Below, piece by piece: positions 1 to 8,786 of a DNA stretch of 64,000 nt (positions within the stretch are counted from its first letter, which is position 1; each line of letters begins with the position of its first letter). The stretch is from Oleispirillum sp963668495 (GTDB lineage Bacteria; Pseudomonadota; Alphaproteobacteria; Rhodospirillales; Rhodospirillaceae), in contig OY764545.1 in assembly GCA_963668495.1 (NCBI GenBank), positions 1,798,001 through 1,862,000 on the forward strand. The letters are read 5' to 3'. Position numbers and translations under genes: made by a program. The notes below the pieces were generated by a model, which ran no database searches, was not told the DNA's origin, and saw nothing but the letters and a program-made list of their open reading frames with translations.

Positions 1-38
1 GTGTCAATCAAAATGTATGCGTAAAGATGTACACAGGT

Positions 39-78
39 GAAAAAAATGGCAGCCGATGAATGATTCTGCGCGGCTGCC
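39..78 (-). terminator. Rho-independent terminator of the GntR gene
   Basis: Inverted repeat GGCAGCC (48-54) / GGCTGCC (72-78). On the minus strand it is followed by a T run (the A run at 40-46 on the plus strand). It lies about 25 bases past the stop of the GntR gene, so it is well placed to end that transcript. Confidence 0.75.
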
Positions 79-102
79 GTTTCGTCAGGGTGCAGGGGTA
101 TG

Positions 103-759
103 CTAATTGCGGGATTGCATGGCTCTTAGGCGTTCAAGAAGAGCAAGAGAGTGCAAAATAATGTGACTTTCCAAGCGGTCACACGCGCCCTGAAGGTCTC
201 CGGCAGCACAAAATGCGATCAATTCCTTATGGTCACGTAAGGACCGTTCCACATTTCGGGCGCTGTAAATTGGGTTGCGCAGCCGGACTCGGGCGCCGTT
301 GTAAAGGTCTTTGACCATGGACAGGGCCAGCGGTTTGTTAGCTGGGGCGTATAGGGCGCTGTGAAATTCATAGTTTAACTGTCCCCAATCTTCCTGCGCA
401 CAGTTGGCAAGCTTTTCATTGATGGCTTCGGCTTTGTCAAGGTCGGCTTGCGTCATGACCGGGATTGCCAATTCAAGCATCCACATTTCGAGTTGGCACC
501 TGATCTCAAAACGTTCCTGAAGGATCTCTGGGTCGATTTTTGCAACGGTTGTTCGCCCGGTGGGGCTAATATCAACAAGCCCTTCCTGAGCAAGGGTTCT
601 TAAGGCTTCTCGGACAGGGGTTCTGCTAACGCCAAGGGTATCTGCAATTTCAGCCTGACGCAGTGGTGCGCCCATTGAATAGGTATTGTTCAGAATCAGT
701 TGTCGCAGTCGATTAATGGTTTGATCGGCGGCGTTGGTTTTGGCGTCATCAGCGGTCAT
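103..759 (-). CDS. GntR-family transcriptional regulator, FCD (FadR-type) subfamily
   Basis: A 218-residue cytoplasmic DNA-binding regulator. The N-terminal winged helix-turn-helix (about residues 12-75) carries the family signature 'LGVSRTPVREALRTLAQEGLV'-like region, seen here around residues 42-63. The C-terminal helical FCD ligand domain (about 85-210) contains spaced His/Asp residues (for example 'YEFHSAL' and the late 'LESHI') that bind metal and an organic acid in this family. It is transcribed away from iadA, which it may control. A TGTATACA palindrome in the shared upstream region (891-898) is the sort of site such regulators use. The effector is unknown. Assignment to family is firm; the target is inferred from position. 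Confidence 0.85.
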   Translation of the reverse strand: MTADDAKTNAADQTINRLRQLILNNTYSMGAPLRQAEIADTLGVSRTPVREALRTLAQEGLVDISPTGRTTVAKIDPEILQERFEIRCQLEMWMLELAIPVMTQADLDKAEAINEKLANCAQEDWGQLNYEFHSALYAPANKPLALSMVKDLYNGARVRLRNPIYSARNVERSLRDHKELIAFCAAGDLQGACDRLESHIILHSLALLERLRAMQSRN

Positions 760-972
760 GTGGTGTCTTTATGTAATATATGGATGAATGCGGTCATGCC
801 GCGCATGAGCGAATTATACCAGCTAAGGCTATTCATATAAACCATTCTGTTTTTCAAATGTGTGCAATACCTGTCTGATTTGCCTTTAAATGTATACACA
901 AAGTGCTTATCCTATGGCGTGTGCCGAGTTTAGGCGAATTCATCAGTATTAGGTTTGTGGAGGTTCCTCTTT
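760..972. promoter_or_regulatory. Divergent gntR-iadA control region with a TGTATACA palindrome
   Basis: A 213-base non-coding gap between the start of the GntR gene and iadA. It contains the palindrome TGTATACA at 891-898 within a run extending to CACA. A related TGTACACA occurs at 29-36 on the far side of the regulator. GntR/FCD proteins commonly bind short palindromes of this kind, so this is a candidate operator; no binding evidence is available. Confidence 0.4.
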
Positions 973-2154
973 ATGTTCACGCTTGTTCGCAATGCCAATG
1001 TCTATGCGCCAGCTGCGCTGGGGAAGCGGGATATTCTGATTTGCGGCGGTAAAATCATCGCGATTGCTGAGGGGCTTTCCGTTGCATCCTTACCGAATTG
1101 TCAGGAATATGATGCCAAAGGGCGTGTGGTTGTTCCCGGCTTTGTCGATGGTCATGTCCATTTGACTGGTGGGGGTGGAGAAGGCGGTTTTCATACCCGT
1201 ACACCTGAGGTGAATGTGGAAACCCTGACGGCAAACGGCATTACGACTGTTGCAGGTTTGCTTGGTACAGATACTTTAAGTCGCCATCCAGATGCGTTAT
1301 ATGCCAAGGTTTGCGGTCTGGTGCAGGAGGGTGTTTCGGCCTTCATGTTTACGGGTGGATACAAAGTCCCGACGCCGACAATCACCGGGGCCATTGATCG
1401 GGATTTGGCTTTTGTTGATCGGGTTATCGGGACAAAGGTTGCTATTTCTGACCACCGTAGCTCACAGCCAACTGTGCAGGAATTGGCCCGTTTGGCTAGT
1501 GAAACACGGATTGGGGCCATGATGGCGGGTAAGGCCGGAATTGTGGTTGTGCACTTGGGGCATGGCGAAGGCATGTTAGAGCCTTTGCACGAGGTTGTTG
1601 CCCAAACAGAAATTCCACGTCGTCAGTTTATGCCGACGCATATCAATCGCAATCAGGCGTTACTTGAAGATGCTATGGGGTGGGCGCGCGCCGGGGGCTT
1701 TATTGATTTCACGGCAACGCCGAGCGGATTGGGGCAAAGCAAATCTGTCCCAACCAGTGAGGGCATTGCTGCCTGCCTGAAGGCTTCGGTTCCTCTGGAT
1801 GCAATTTGCGTCAGTACCGACGGTAATGGCTCTCAGCCTCGTTTTGATGCTAACGGGCATTTTGCTGGGATTGGTGTGGCAGGTTTTGATGGCTTGTTGC
1901 TGGAGTTGAAGCGACTTGTGCATGAATTTGGCGTGCCGCTGGAAACTGCGCTGTGTCCAATAACCAAGAATCCTGCGAATGCCTTGGGGCTTGGAAATGC
2001 GAAGGGGCAGCTCCGTGAAGGTGCGGACGCCGACTTCGTTGTGCTGGATGATGCCTTTGATATTCAGCAGGTATTCGCCATGGGGCGTTTGATGGTGGAT
2101 GCAGGCCAACCGATAGCTTTCGGTACGTTCAGTGCCGATCCTCGGGCAAATTAA
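973..2154 (+). CDS. iadA: Isoaspartyl dipeptidase (beta-aspartyl peptidase)
   Basis: A metal-dependent amidohydrolase of peptidase family M38 that cleaves beta-aspartyl (isoAsp-X) dipeptides arising from damaged proteins. The reading frame extends up to a TTG at 955, but the ATG at 973 is preferred because GGAGG (959-963) sits nine bases before it. The 393-residue length matches the family. The N-terminal beta domain is followed by the metal-binding HxH in 'DGHVHLTGGGGEGGF' (about residues 60-75). A conserved 'STDGNGSQPRFD' segment near residue 280 resembles the catalytic Asp region. It is a single gene ending at a clear terminator, divergent from the GntR regulator. Confidence 0.9.
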   Translation: MFTLVRNANVYAPAALGKRDILICGGKIIAIAEGLSVASLPNCQEYDAKGRVVVPGFVDGHVHLTGGGGEGGFHTRTPEVNVETLTANGITTVAGLLGTDTLSRHPDALYAKVCGLVQEGVSAFMFTGGYKVPTPTITGAIDRDLAFVDRVIGTKVAISDHRSSQPTVQELARLASETRIGAMMAGKAGIVVVHLGHGEGMLEPLHEVVAQTEIPRRQFMPTHINRNQALLEDAMGWARAGGFIDFTATPSGLGQSKSVPTSEGIAACLKASVPLDAICVSTDGNGSQPRFDANGHFAGIGVAGFDGLLLELKRLVHEFGVPLETALCPITKNPANALGLGNAKGQLREGADADFVVLDDAFDIQQVFAMGRLMVDAGQPIAFGTFSADPRAN

Positions 2155-2183
2155 ACCGCGATAAAATACAGACACAATTTCGG

Positions 2184-2220
2184 AAACACCCTATATCCAT
2201 GTGGATGTGGGGTGTTTTTT
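2184..2220 (+). terminator. Rho-independent terminator after iadA
   Basis: Stem AACACCC (2185-2191) / GGGTGTT (2210-2216), with an inner ATCCA/TGGAT pairing, followed by six T. It ends iadA and makes starts of the next gene upstream of about 2220 unlikely. Confidence 0.85.
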
Positions 2221-2236
2221 CGTGAAGGGGCTGAGG

Positions 2237-2893
2237 ATGTGCGGCAAGCAAGGAAAGAAGATAGTTCCGCAGGCGTTGGTGTCAGGGTTTCACAGGTTTC
2301 GGGAGTTATACTACGAAAAGGACCCGGCGCTGTTCCGAGATGAACTGATGCATGGTCAAAACCCGAAGGTGGCAGTGGTTGCCTGTTCTGACTCTCGGGT
2401 TGATCCCGCGATTATCCTACAGACTGAACCGGGGGATATTTTTACGGTCCGAAATGTGGCGGCGTTGGTTCCTCCTTGTGAGCATGATGGACATTATCAT
2501 GGGACCAGCGCGGCGCTTGAGTACGCCGTCACCGTTCTGAAGGTTGAGCATGTCATTATCATCGGCCATTCCCATTGTGGAGGTGTGGCTGCCATGGTGC
2601 GTAAGCAAGAAGAGGGCGCGTGCAGTGGCGGCTTTGTTGCCACATGGACAGATCTGTTGCGTGAGGCACGGGACCGGGCATTGTCGCGGGAGCCGACTCT
2701 TGCAGGCGAAGATTTGGTGAGGGCGTCAGAGCGCCAAGCTGTGCAATTGTCTTTGGATAATTTGCGAACTTTCCCGTTTGTGCACGAGGCCGAGACTGAG
2801 GGGAGGTTGACCCTTCATGGCTGGTATCTTGATATTGTCAGTGGTGAGCTGCTCGCATGGGATGACGGTTCAGGGCAATTCGTGCCGCTATAG
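2237..2893 (+). CDS. Beta-class carbonic anhydrase
   Basis: Interconverts CO2 and bicarbonate with a zinc-bound hydroxide in the cytoplasm. The ATG at 2237 is chosen because AGGGG (2226-2230) precedes it and the longer frame starts inside the iadA terminator. This gives about 218 residues, normal for the class. Zinc ligands are visible as 'CSDSRVD' (Cys plus Asp/Arg dyad, near residue 50) and 'GHSHCGG' (His and Cys, near residue 110). The family also shows the conserved 'GDIFTVRNVA' between them. It sits alone between two terminators, so it is probably monocistronic. Nothing links it functionally to its neighbours. Confidence 0.93.
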   Translation: MCGKQGKKIVPQALVSGFHRFRELYYEKDPALFRDELMHGQNPKVAVVACSDSRVDPAIILQTEPGDIFTVRNVAALVPPCEHDGHYHGTSAALEYAVTVLKVEHVIIIGHSHCGGVAAMVRKQEEGACSGGFVATWTDLLREARDRALSREPTLAGEDLVRASERQAVQLSLDNLRTFPFVHEAETEGRLTLHGWYLDIVSGELLAWDDGSGQFVPL

Positions 2894-2911
2894 TCTGGTG
2901 TTTTTGTCTGT

Positions 2912-2950
2912 AAAAAAAGCTCCTACCGATTGATGGTAGGAGCTTTTTTT
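2912..2950. terminator. Strong terminator after carbonic anhydrase (could act both ways)
   Basis: Stem AGCTCCTACC (2919-2928) / GGTAGGAGCT (2935-2944) flanked by an A run before and a T run after. An ideal intrinsic terminator for the plus-strand gene, with symmetry allowing use from the other side. Confidence 0.93.
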
Positions 2951-3346
2951 ATGAGAAAATGAAATCCAAGATTGAAGGGCGTAGATGGTAAAAAATCTAA
3001 GAGTTTTTAAACGGTTAAGCTGAATATCTGTCTGGTGTTTCTCGTGCATAAACAGGAAAATGGTATCGGCTCTAAGCATCGTATGTCTCTTGTTTAAGCT
3101 GGTCGCTTAGGGGTGCTTTAATCGTATGAGTATGAACCATTCAATTTGCCTATGAATAAGTGGCAAAAGTTGCAGGATAAGCAGCTTTATTCAGTCTATA
3201 TGTTGTGTGTGAAGAATTAAGTTGGGTCGTTGTTATGGCGGGTTTTGTTGAGGGTTCGGGGGCGCATATTTTGACATCTAATGATTTTTTGTGTAGATTC
3301 CTCGCGTTTCCGATAGAAAAGAAAACGAAAAAAGGGTTTTTTCAGT
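2951..3346 (+). promoter_or_regulatory. Promoter region of proVWX
   Basis: About 400 non-coding, AT-rich bases. The clearest element is a sigma70-like promoter: TTGACA (3271-3276), 17-base spacer, TAGATT (3294-3299), placing a start near 3306, about 40 bases before the proV ATG. No convincing small gene or riboswitch is seen in the rest. AT-rich upstream DNA fits an osmotically controlled promoter, but that is inference. Confidence 0.6.
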
Positions 3347-4555
3347 ATGAACGACAAGATTGTCGTCCAGAATCTGTATAAGGTTTTTGGAGACAAACCC
3401 GAACAGGCCATGCAACTGCTGGAACGCGGTGTTGATAAGGCCGAAATCTTTGACCGTACGGGTCAAACGGTTGGGGTTTGTGATGCAAGTTTTTCCATTA
3501 AAGAAGGCGAAATCTTTGTAATTATGGGGCTGTCCGGTTCGGGCAAGTCCACGATGGTGCGTTTGCTTAATCGTTTGATTGAGCCAACAGCCGGACACGT
3601 CTACTACGGTGACAAAGATATCGCTGTCATGAGCGATTCTGAACTGCGGGATTTGCGACGTAAGGACCTGAGCATGGTGTTCCAGTCCTTTGCCTTGATG
3701 CCGCACATGAATGTTGTTGAGAATGTGGCCTTTGGTCTTGAGCTGTCTGGTGAACCACTGGCAAGCCGAACCGAGCGCGCCTTAAAGGCCTTGGATCAGG
3801 TCGGTCTGGAGGCGCAAGCTCACAGTTTTCCTGATGAATTATCCGGTGGCATGCAGCAGCGTGTGGGGCTGGCGCGGGCGTTGGCGAATGATCCGTCTGT
3901 ATTGCTGATGGATGAGGCGTTTTCCGCCTTGGATCCTCTGATTCGCTGTGAAATGCAGGACGAGTTGTTGACGCTTCAGTCCAAGCATAAGCGAACGATT
4001 GTCTTCATTTCCCACGACCTTGATGAAGCTATGCGCATCGGTGATCGCATTGCGATCATGGAAGGCGGGGTTGTGGTGCAAGTTGGTACCCCAGAGGAAA
4101 TTCTGAACAATCCAGCCAATGAATATGTGGCTTCGTTCTTCCGCGGTGTCGATGTTTCAACCGTCCTGTCCGTGGGGGATGTGGCGCAAAAACAGCAGAC
4201 TACTGTGATCGAACGTGAAGGTACCGGTGTTCGCTCTGCTTTGATGCGTCTGCGTAATCAGGGCCGAGATTACGGTATCGTTGTTGGTCGCGATTTGAAG
4301 TATCTGGGAACTGTATCTGTAGATACTTTGGATCAAGCCCGTCGCGAGGGGAAAGAGCAACTCCATCATGCCTATTTGCCGGATGTTGATCCGCTGCCGT
4401 CTGATACGCAGCTGAGTGACATTTTGTCCGTTGTGGCACAAGCCCCGTGTGGAATGCCGGTGGTGAATGCCGAAGGAACCTATAAGGGTGTGATTACGCG
4501 TGCCATATTGCTGGAAGCATTGGCCCAGACCGAGGAGAATGCCAATGTCCAATGA
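3347..4555 (+). CDS. proV: Glycine betaine/proline ABC transporter ATP-binding protein
   Basis: The ATPase of an osmoprotectant importer. 402 residues, as for E. coli ProV. The ABC domain covers about residues 30-270, with Walker A 'GLSGSGKSTM', signature 'LSGGMQQRVGLARAL', Walker B 'LLMDEAFSAL' and the switch His in 'VFISHDLDEA'. The C-terminal tandem CBS domains (about 285-395) are the known ionic-strength sensors of this family. AAAAAAGGG just upstream is the ribosome site. It overlaps proW by 11 bases, so the two are translationally linked. Confidence 0.95.
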   Translation: MNDKIVVQNLYKVFGDKPEQAMQLLERGVDKAEIFDRTGQTVGVCDASFSIKEGEIFVIMGLSGSGKSTMVRLLNRLIEPTAGHVYYGDKDIAVMSDSELRDLRRKDLSMVFQSFALMPHMNVVENVAFGLELSGEPLASRTERALKALDQVGLEAQAHSFPDELSGGMQQRVGLARALANDPSVLLMDEAFSALDPLIRCEMQDELLTLQSKHKRTIVFISHDLDEAMRIGDRIAIMEGGVVVQVGTPEEILNNPANEYVASFFRGVDVSTVLSVGDVAQKQQTTVIEREGTGVRSALMRLRNQGRDYGIVVGRDLKYLGTVSVDTLDQARREGKEQLHHAYLPDVDPLPSDTQLSDILSVVAQAPCGMPVVNAEGTYKGVITRAILLEALAQTEENANVQ

Positions 4556-5639
4556 TCCGTGGAGTACCACCGGCGCGGAGGCCGCCGAACCGTCTTCATC
4601 AACTGACCCCTGGGGCGGAGCGGGTGATGCCGCAACGTCATCATCCGGTGGTGATGCCTGGGGGAATGCAACATCGGGTGGATCGGCAGATTTTTTGCGT
4701 GCCGACCAAGTCGAACCACCGGCATTTGATATCATGCACCCGTTTCAGGATGCATCGATCCCGCTGGAAGGCTGGGTCGAAAATGGTTTGGATTGGCTGG
4801 TCAGTAATTTCCGTCCGTTCTTTCAGGCCGTTCGTTGGCCGATTGATGCAACACTGAGCGGTGTTGAAACCGGGCTTTCAAGTGCCCCTGCCTTTTTGGT
4901 TATTATCGTTTTTGCGTTATTGGCGTGGCAGGTTGCAGGGAAGCGTCTGGCAATCGGAACAACCATCTCACTGGTGTTTATCGGATTGATCGGGGCTTGG
5001 AACGAAGCCATGGTGACCCTGTCGCTGGTGATTACCTCCGTTGTTTTTTGCATGGTGATTGGTCTTCCTTTGGGGATTTTGCTGGGTCGTAGTGACCGGG
5101 CATCGGCAACGGTTCGCCCCATTCTTGATGCCATGCAAACCACCCCGGCCTTTGTATACCTAGTGCCGATTGTCATGCTGTTCGGTATTGGTAACGTTCC
5201 GGGGGTTGTGGTGACGATTATCTTCTCGTTGCCGCCTTTGGTGCGGTTGACCAGCCTTGGTATTCGTCAGGTTCCTGCTGATTTGGTTGAGGCCGCCCAT
5301 TCCTTTGGTGCCAGCCCGCGCCAGCTTCTGTTCAAGGTGCAATTGCCGTTGGCAATGCCGACGATTATGGCAGGGGTAAACCAAACCTTGATGTTGGCTT
5401 TGTCCATGGTTGTGATTGCATCGATGATTGCGGTCGGTGGCCTTGGTCAGATGGTTCTGCGCGGTATTGGTCGATTGGATATGGGCTTGGCGACAGTTGG
5501 TGGCCTTGCGATCGTCTTGTTGGCGATCGTTCTTGATCGCATGACGCAGGCAATGGGGCATGACAAGCGGCAAAAAGGCGTACGTCACTGGTATGAAAGT
5601 GGCCCAGCTTACTACATTTGCAAGCTGCTGAAACGCTAG
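4545..5639 (+). CDS. proW: Glycine betaine/proline ABC transporter permease
   Basis: The inner-membrane permease of the ProU-type importer, 364 residues. The start at 4545 is chosen over upstream codons because GAGGAG (4532-4537) precedes it and it overlaps the proV stop. As in E. coli ProW there is a long hydrophilic N-terminus (about residues 1-95) with DPW/DAW repeats ('NDPWST', 'TDPWGG', 'GDAWGN'), then about seven membrane segments. The EAA loop 'EAAHSFGASPRQLLFKVQLPLAMP' region (about residues 250-270) is where ProV docks. Confidence 0.95.
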   Translation: MSNDPWSTTGAEAAEPSSSTDPWGGAGDAATSSSGGDAWGNATSGGSADFLRADQVEPPAFDIMHPFQDASIPLEGWVENGLDWLVSNFRPFFQAVRWPIDATLSGVETGLSSAPAFLVIIVFALLAWQVAGKRLAIGTTISLVFIGLIGAWNEAMVTLSLVITSVVFCMVIGLPLGILLGRSDRASATVRPILDAMQTTPAFVYLVPIVMLFGIGNVPGVVVTIIFSLPPLVRLTSLGIRQVPADLVEAAHSFGASPRQLLFKVQLPLAMPTIMAGVNQTLMLALSMVVIASMIAVGGLGQMVLRGIGRLDMGLATVGGLAIVLLAIVLDRMTQAMGHDKRQKGVRHWYESGPAYYICKLLKR

Positions 5640-5694
5640 AGGTTTGCCCTCAGCCCGCACTTAATTTCAAAGTATTGTAACAGGAGATTCCCTT

Positions 5695-6714
5695 ATGAAA
5701 CGACACAACAAAATGCGGGGCTTTGCCCTCGCAGCCTTTATGGTTGCTATTGGTGGGGTGGGCGTTGCCCCAGCATATGCCGATGCGCAACTTCCGGGTC
5801 AGGGAATTTCCGTGCAACCCGGGCAGGACAACATTGATGGCGAAAACTTCCAAACCATTTTGGTGATGAAGGCGCTTGAAAAGCTCGGTTACGATGTGAA
5901 GCCTGTGCAAAATGCACGATACTCAGCGCTGCATATCGCAATTGCTGCTGGGGACGTGACCTTTATGGCGGATCACTGGGACCATTTGCAGCAGGCGTTC
6001 TATACCAAGGCAGGCGGTGCAGAGAAATTGTCCCGTAAGGGTAAATATATTCCGGGCTGTGCGCAGGGTTATTTGATCGACAAAAAAACGGCGGATAAAT
6101 ACAACATCACCAATGTCGAGCAATTGAAAGATCCGAAAATCGCCAAACTGTTCGATGCCAATGATGACAATAAAGCCGACCTAGCCGGGTGTGTTCCGGG
6201 CTGGGGCTGTGAGCGCGTGATTGAGCATCACATGGATGCATATGGTTTGCGTGCTACCGTCGACCATAATCAGGGTGAATACTCGGCGATTATGGCGGAT
6301 ACCATTTCCCGTTACAAAGCTGGAAAGTCCATTTTGTACTACACATGGACGCCGTATTGGGTGAGTGGCGTACTGGTGCCGGGTAAGGATGTGGTGTGGT
6401 TGCAGGTTCCCAAATCTGCACATCCTGATGGCGTAAATACGGAACTGTCAGATGGTCGCAATTATGGCTTCGTTGTGAATACTCAACAGATCGTTGCCAA
6501 CAAGACGTTCGTTGACGAGAACCCGGCTGCTGCCAAGCTATTTGAAATTATGCAGGTTTCCATTAACGACGTGAATGCCCAAAATCTGCTGATGCGTAAA
6601 AAAGGCCAAAGTGGTTGGAAGGCTGCTGAACGCCATGCAGATGCATGGATCAAGCATAACCAAAAAATCTTTGACGGCTGGATTGCTGCTGCCAAAGCTG
6701 CGGCAAAACAGTAA
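5695..6714 (+). CDS. proX: Glycine betaine-binding protein, first copy
   Basis: Periplasmic binding protein for the ProVW importer, 339 residues with a clear signal peptide (about residues 1-29, ending in an A-x-A-like 'APAYADA'). The aromatic ligand cage typical of ProX is visible: Trp in 'MADHWDHL' and the 'YYTWTPYWVSG' segment. Two Cys pairs ('PGCAQG', 'AGCVPGWGCE') probably form disulfides. AGGAG lies 8 bases before the ATG. The next gene is a close paralogue, so this is a recent tandem duplication. Confidence 0.93.
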   Translation: MKRHNKMRGFALAAFMVAIGGVGVAPAYADAQLPGQGISVQPGQDNIDGENFQTILVMKALEKLGYDVKPVQNARYSALHIAIAAGDVTFMADHWDHLQQAFYTKAGGAEKLSRKGKYIPGCAQGYLIDKKTADKYNITNVEQLKDPKIAKLFDANDDNKADLAGCVPGWGCERVIEHHMDAYGLRATVDHNQGEYSAIMADTISRYKAGKSILYYTWTPYWVSGVLVPGKDVVWLQVPKSAHPDGVNTELSDGRNYGFVVNTQQIVANKTFVDENPAAAKLFEIMQVSINDVNAQNLLMRKKGQSGWKAAERHADAWIKHNQKIFDGWIAAAKAAAKQ

Positions 6715-6728
6715 TACAAAAGAAATTT

Positions 6729-6758
6729 ACCAAGCGGGATCTTCAACTCCCGCTTGGT
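6729..6758 (+). terminator. Perfect stem-loop between the two proX genes
   Basis: A ten-base-pair perfect stem ACCAAGCGGG (6729-6738) / CCCGCTTGGT (6749-6758) without a following T run. It may protect the 3' end of the upstream message or attenuate transcription rather than stop it fully. The rest of the 302-base gap (6715-7016) shows no gene; a ribosome site GATGAGG precedes the second copy. Confidence 0.6.
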
Positions 6759-7016
6759 GATGATCAAATGATGTCAGGATTGCGTTGATTGTGACCGTGA
6801 GACTGGCATTGCACGTGGACAAACTGTCCAGCCCGGGACGAAGCATTTGGGCTTCGATAAAAAACACCCGTGTAAGGAATGGGGTGTATGCATAACGGCA
6901 AGAGAATGAATCTCTGAAACTGCCGATTACATAATTCCCGGTTGATCTCTGTCGGTGCGCGATAAAGGGGCTATTGCTCGTTTGCGGGGATCATTCAGAT
7001 GATGAGGCAATAAATT

Positions 7017-8033
7017 ATGAAACGAATGAATGTATTTAAGGGTGCAGCCATGGCTGCCGCAATGATTGCGTACGGGGCTGTTGTTGTTTCTCCGGCGTGG
7101 GCTGATGGGCATCTTCCGGGTGAAGGTGTTGTGGTCCAACCCGGCCAGGATAATGTGGATGGAGAAAACTTTCAGACCATCGTTGTGATGAAGGCGTTGG
7201 AAAAATTAGGCTATGACGTGCAAAAGGTGCAAAACGCCAAATATCCGGCTTTGCACTTGGCGATTGCCAATGGTGATGTGACGTTTATGGCGGATCACTG
7301 GAATCTCCTTCACCAGAAATTCTATGAAAAAGCCGATGGGGCTGAAAAACTGTCACGGGTCGGGGCTTACATTCCCGGCTGCGCTCAGGGCTATTTGGTT
7401 GATAAGAAAACCGCTGAAAAATATAAAATCACCAACATTGGACAGATGCGTGATCCGGAAATTGCCAAGCTGTTCGATGCCAATGGCGATGGTAAGGCGG
7501 ATTTGGCCGGGTGTGTTCCGGGCTGGGGTTGCGAGCGTGTTATCGAGCATCAAATGGATGCGTTCAAAATGCGTGATACGGTCAGCCATAACCAGGGCGA
7601 GTATTCCGCCATTATTGCGGACACCATTTCCCGTTACAAAGACGGCAAATCGATTTTGTACTATACGTGGACGCCGTACTGGGTAAGTGGTGTGCTGGTG
7701 CCCGGGAAAGATGTGGTTTGGATTGAAGTGCCGAAATCCGCAAACCCGGATGGTCGCGACACCACATTGCCCAATGGCAAAAACTATGGCTTCGAGGTCA
7801 ACACGCAGCAGATTGTCGCGAACAAGAAATTTGTCGAGGACAATCCTGCCGCAGCCAAACTGTTTGAAATTATGACGTTGCCAGCAAATGACGTTAGCTC
7901 CCAGAATCTTTTGATGCAGGAAAAAGGTCAAGGTGGTTGGGCCGCAGCAGAGCGTCATGCTGATAATTGGATCAAACACAACCAAAGTGTATTTGATGGC
8001 TGGATCGAACAAGCGATCGCCGCCGCTAAATAA
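7017..8033 (+). CDS. proX: Glycine betaine-binding protein, second copy
   Basis: A paralogue of the preceding gene, 338 residues, colinear over its whole length. Signal peptide about residues 1-29 ('VSPAWADG' at its end). It keeps the Trp cage ('MADHWNLL', 'YYTWTPYWVSG'), the Cys pairs and the 'VNTQQIVANKKFVEDNPAAAKLFEIM' style C-terminal lobe. Differences are spread rather than clustered, suggesting both copies are functional, perhaps with different affinity or expression. It ends at a strong terminator. It has no dedicated ATPase or permease and presumably shares ProVW. Confidence 0.9.
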   Translation: MKRMNVFKGAAMAAAMIAYGAVVVSPAWADGHLPGEGVVVQPGQDNVDGENFQTIVVMKALEKLGYDVQKVQNAKYPALHLAIANGDVTFMADHWNLLHQKFYEKADGAEKLSRVGAYIPGCAQGYLVDKKTAEKYKITNIGQMRDPEIAKLFDANGDGKADLAGCVPGWGCERVIEHQMDAFKMRDTVSHNQGEYSAIIADTISRYKDGKSILYYTWTPYWVSGVLVPGKDVVWIEVPKSANPDGRDTTLPNGKNYGFEVNTQQIVANKKFVEDNPAAAKLFEIMTLPANDVSSQNLLMQEKGQGGWAAAERHADNWIKHNQSVFDGWIEQAIAAAK

Positions 8034-8060
8034 CTGCGTTTACCAGCAAATCTGATGAGA

Positions 8061-8089
8061 GCTGCCGCCTTTGTGCGGCAGTTTTTTTT
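8061..8089 (+). terminator. Rho-independent terminator after second proX
   Basis: Stem CTGCCGC / GCGGCAG (about 8062-8081) with a short loop followed by eight T. Ends the proVWXX unit. Confidence 0.92.
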
Positions 8090-8132
8090 ATGGATGTGTG
8101 GTTATTAATCAATGAATTCCAGCCTGCAATAA

Positions 8133-8162
8133 ATAAATTGATTGAACGTTCAATCAATTTAT
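8133..8162. promoter_or_regulatory. BetI operator, perfect 30-bp palindrome
   Basis: A fully symmetric 30-base inverted repeat centred between 8147 and 8148 with core TGAACGTTCA and flanks ATTGAT/ATCAAT. It ends 15 bases before the betI start. This matches the known form of BetI boxes, so it should mediate choline-relieved autorepression of betIBA-choX. Confidence 0.9.
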
Positions 8163-8177
8163 GGCATAAGCTCTGTC

Positions 8178-8786
8178 ATGGGACGCATTAGTTTAAAAGC
8201 TCAGCGGCGTGTGGATCTTATCCGCGCCTGCATGAGAACCATTCACGAAGAGGGGTTTGAGGCTGCGAGCCTTGCCCGAATTGCCCGTCGTGCGGGCCTG
8301 ACAGCCGGTATCGTTTCGCACTATTTCCGAGATAAGGCAGAGCTGCTTGAGGCGACCATGCGCTTTATCGCGCGGGAGCTATATGACCATCAGCTCAAAG
8401 CCTTGCGTCACGCGCAAAGCCCGATGGAACGGGTATTGGCGACCATTGATGTGAACCTTGGTTCCGCCCAGTTCAATGCAGAAACAACATCGGTATGGCT
8501 GGCCTTTTGGGGGCGGGTCAATCACGTGCCGCAGTTGGCACGGATTCAGCGTGTCATCAGCCGTCGTCTGATGTCCAATCTATGCGCGGATATTCGCCAT
8601 CTGGTGTCCGATCAGTGTCCTGACCATGAAAAAGTCGTGCAGCACATCGCGCTAGGCCTGTCGGTTATGATTGACGGGTTGTGGCTGCGTGCGGCTTTGA
8701 CCAATGGCGGTATCGAACCGGAAGAAACCCGCGCCCTCGCCGTGAATTACCTAAAAATGGAAATCGAAAGAGTCAATCAACAATGA
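8178..8786 (+). CDS. betI: TetR-family choline-sensing repressor BetI
   Basis: Repressor of the choline-to-betaine genes, released by choline. The ATG at 8178 is chosen because the longer frame would begin inside the palindromic operator; this gives 202 residues, close to the family norm of about 195. The N-terminal helix-turn-helix (about residues 8-55) reads 'EAASLARIARRAGLTAGIVSHYF', typical of BetI. The C-terminal half is the ligand/dimer domain. Its TGA overlaps the betB ATG (ATGA), so betI is first in a tightly coupled operon betI-betB-betA-choX. Confidence 0.93.
   Translation: MGRISLKAQRRVDLIRACMRTIHEEGFEAASLARIARRAGLTAGIVSHYFRDKAELLEATMRFIARELYDHQLKALRHAQSPMERVLATIDVNLGSAQFNAETTSVWLAFWGRVNHVPQLARIQRVISRRLMSNLCADIRHLVSDQCPDHEKVVQHIALGLSVMIDGLWLRAALTNGGIEPEETRALAVNYLKMEIERVNQQ

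Noticed and set aside
2201..2236. Upstream start for the carbonic anhydrase
   Set aside because: It would begin inside the iadA terminator and lacks a ribosome site; the ATG at 2237 has one.
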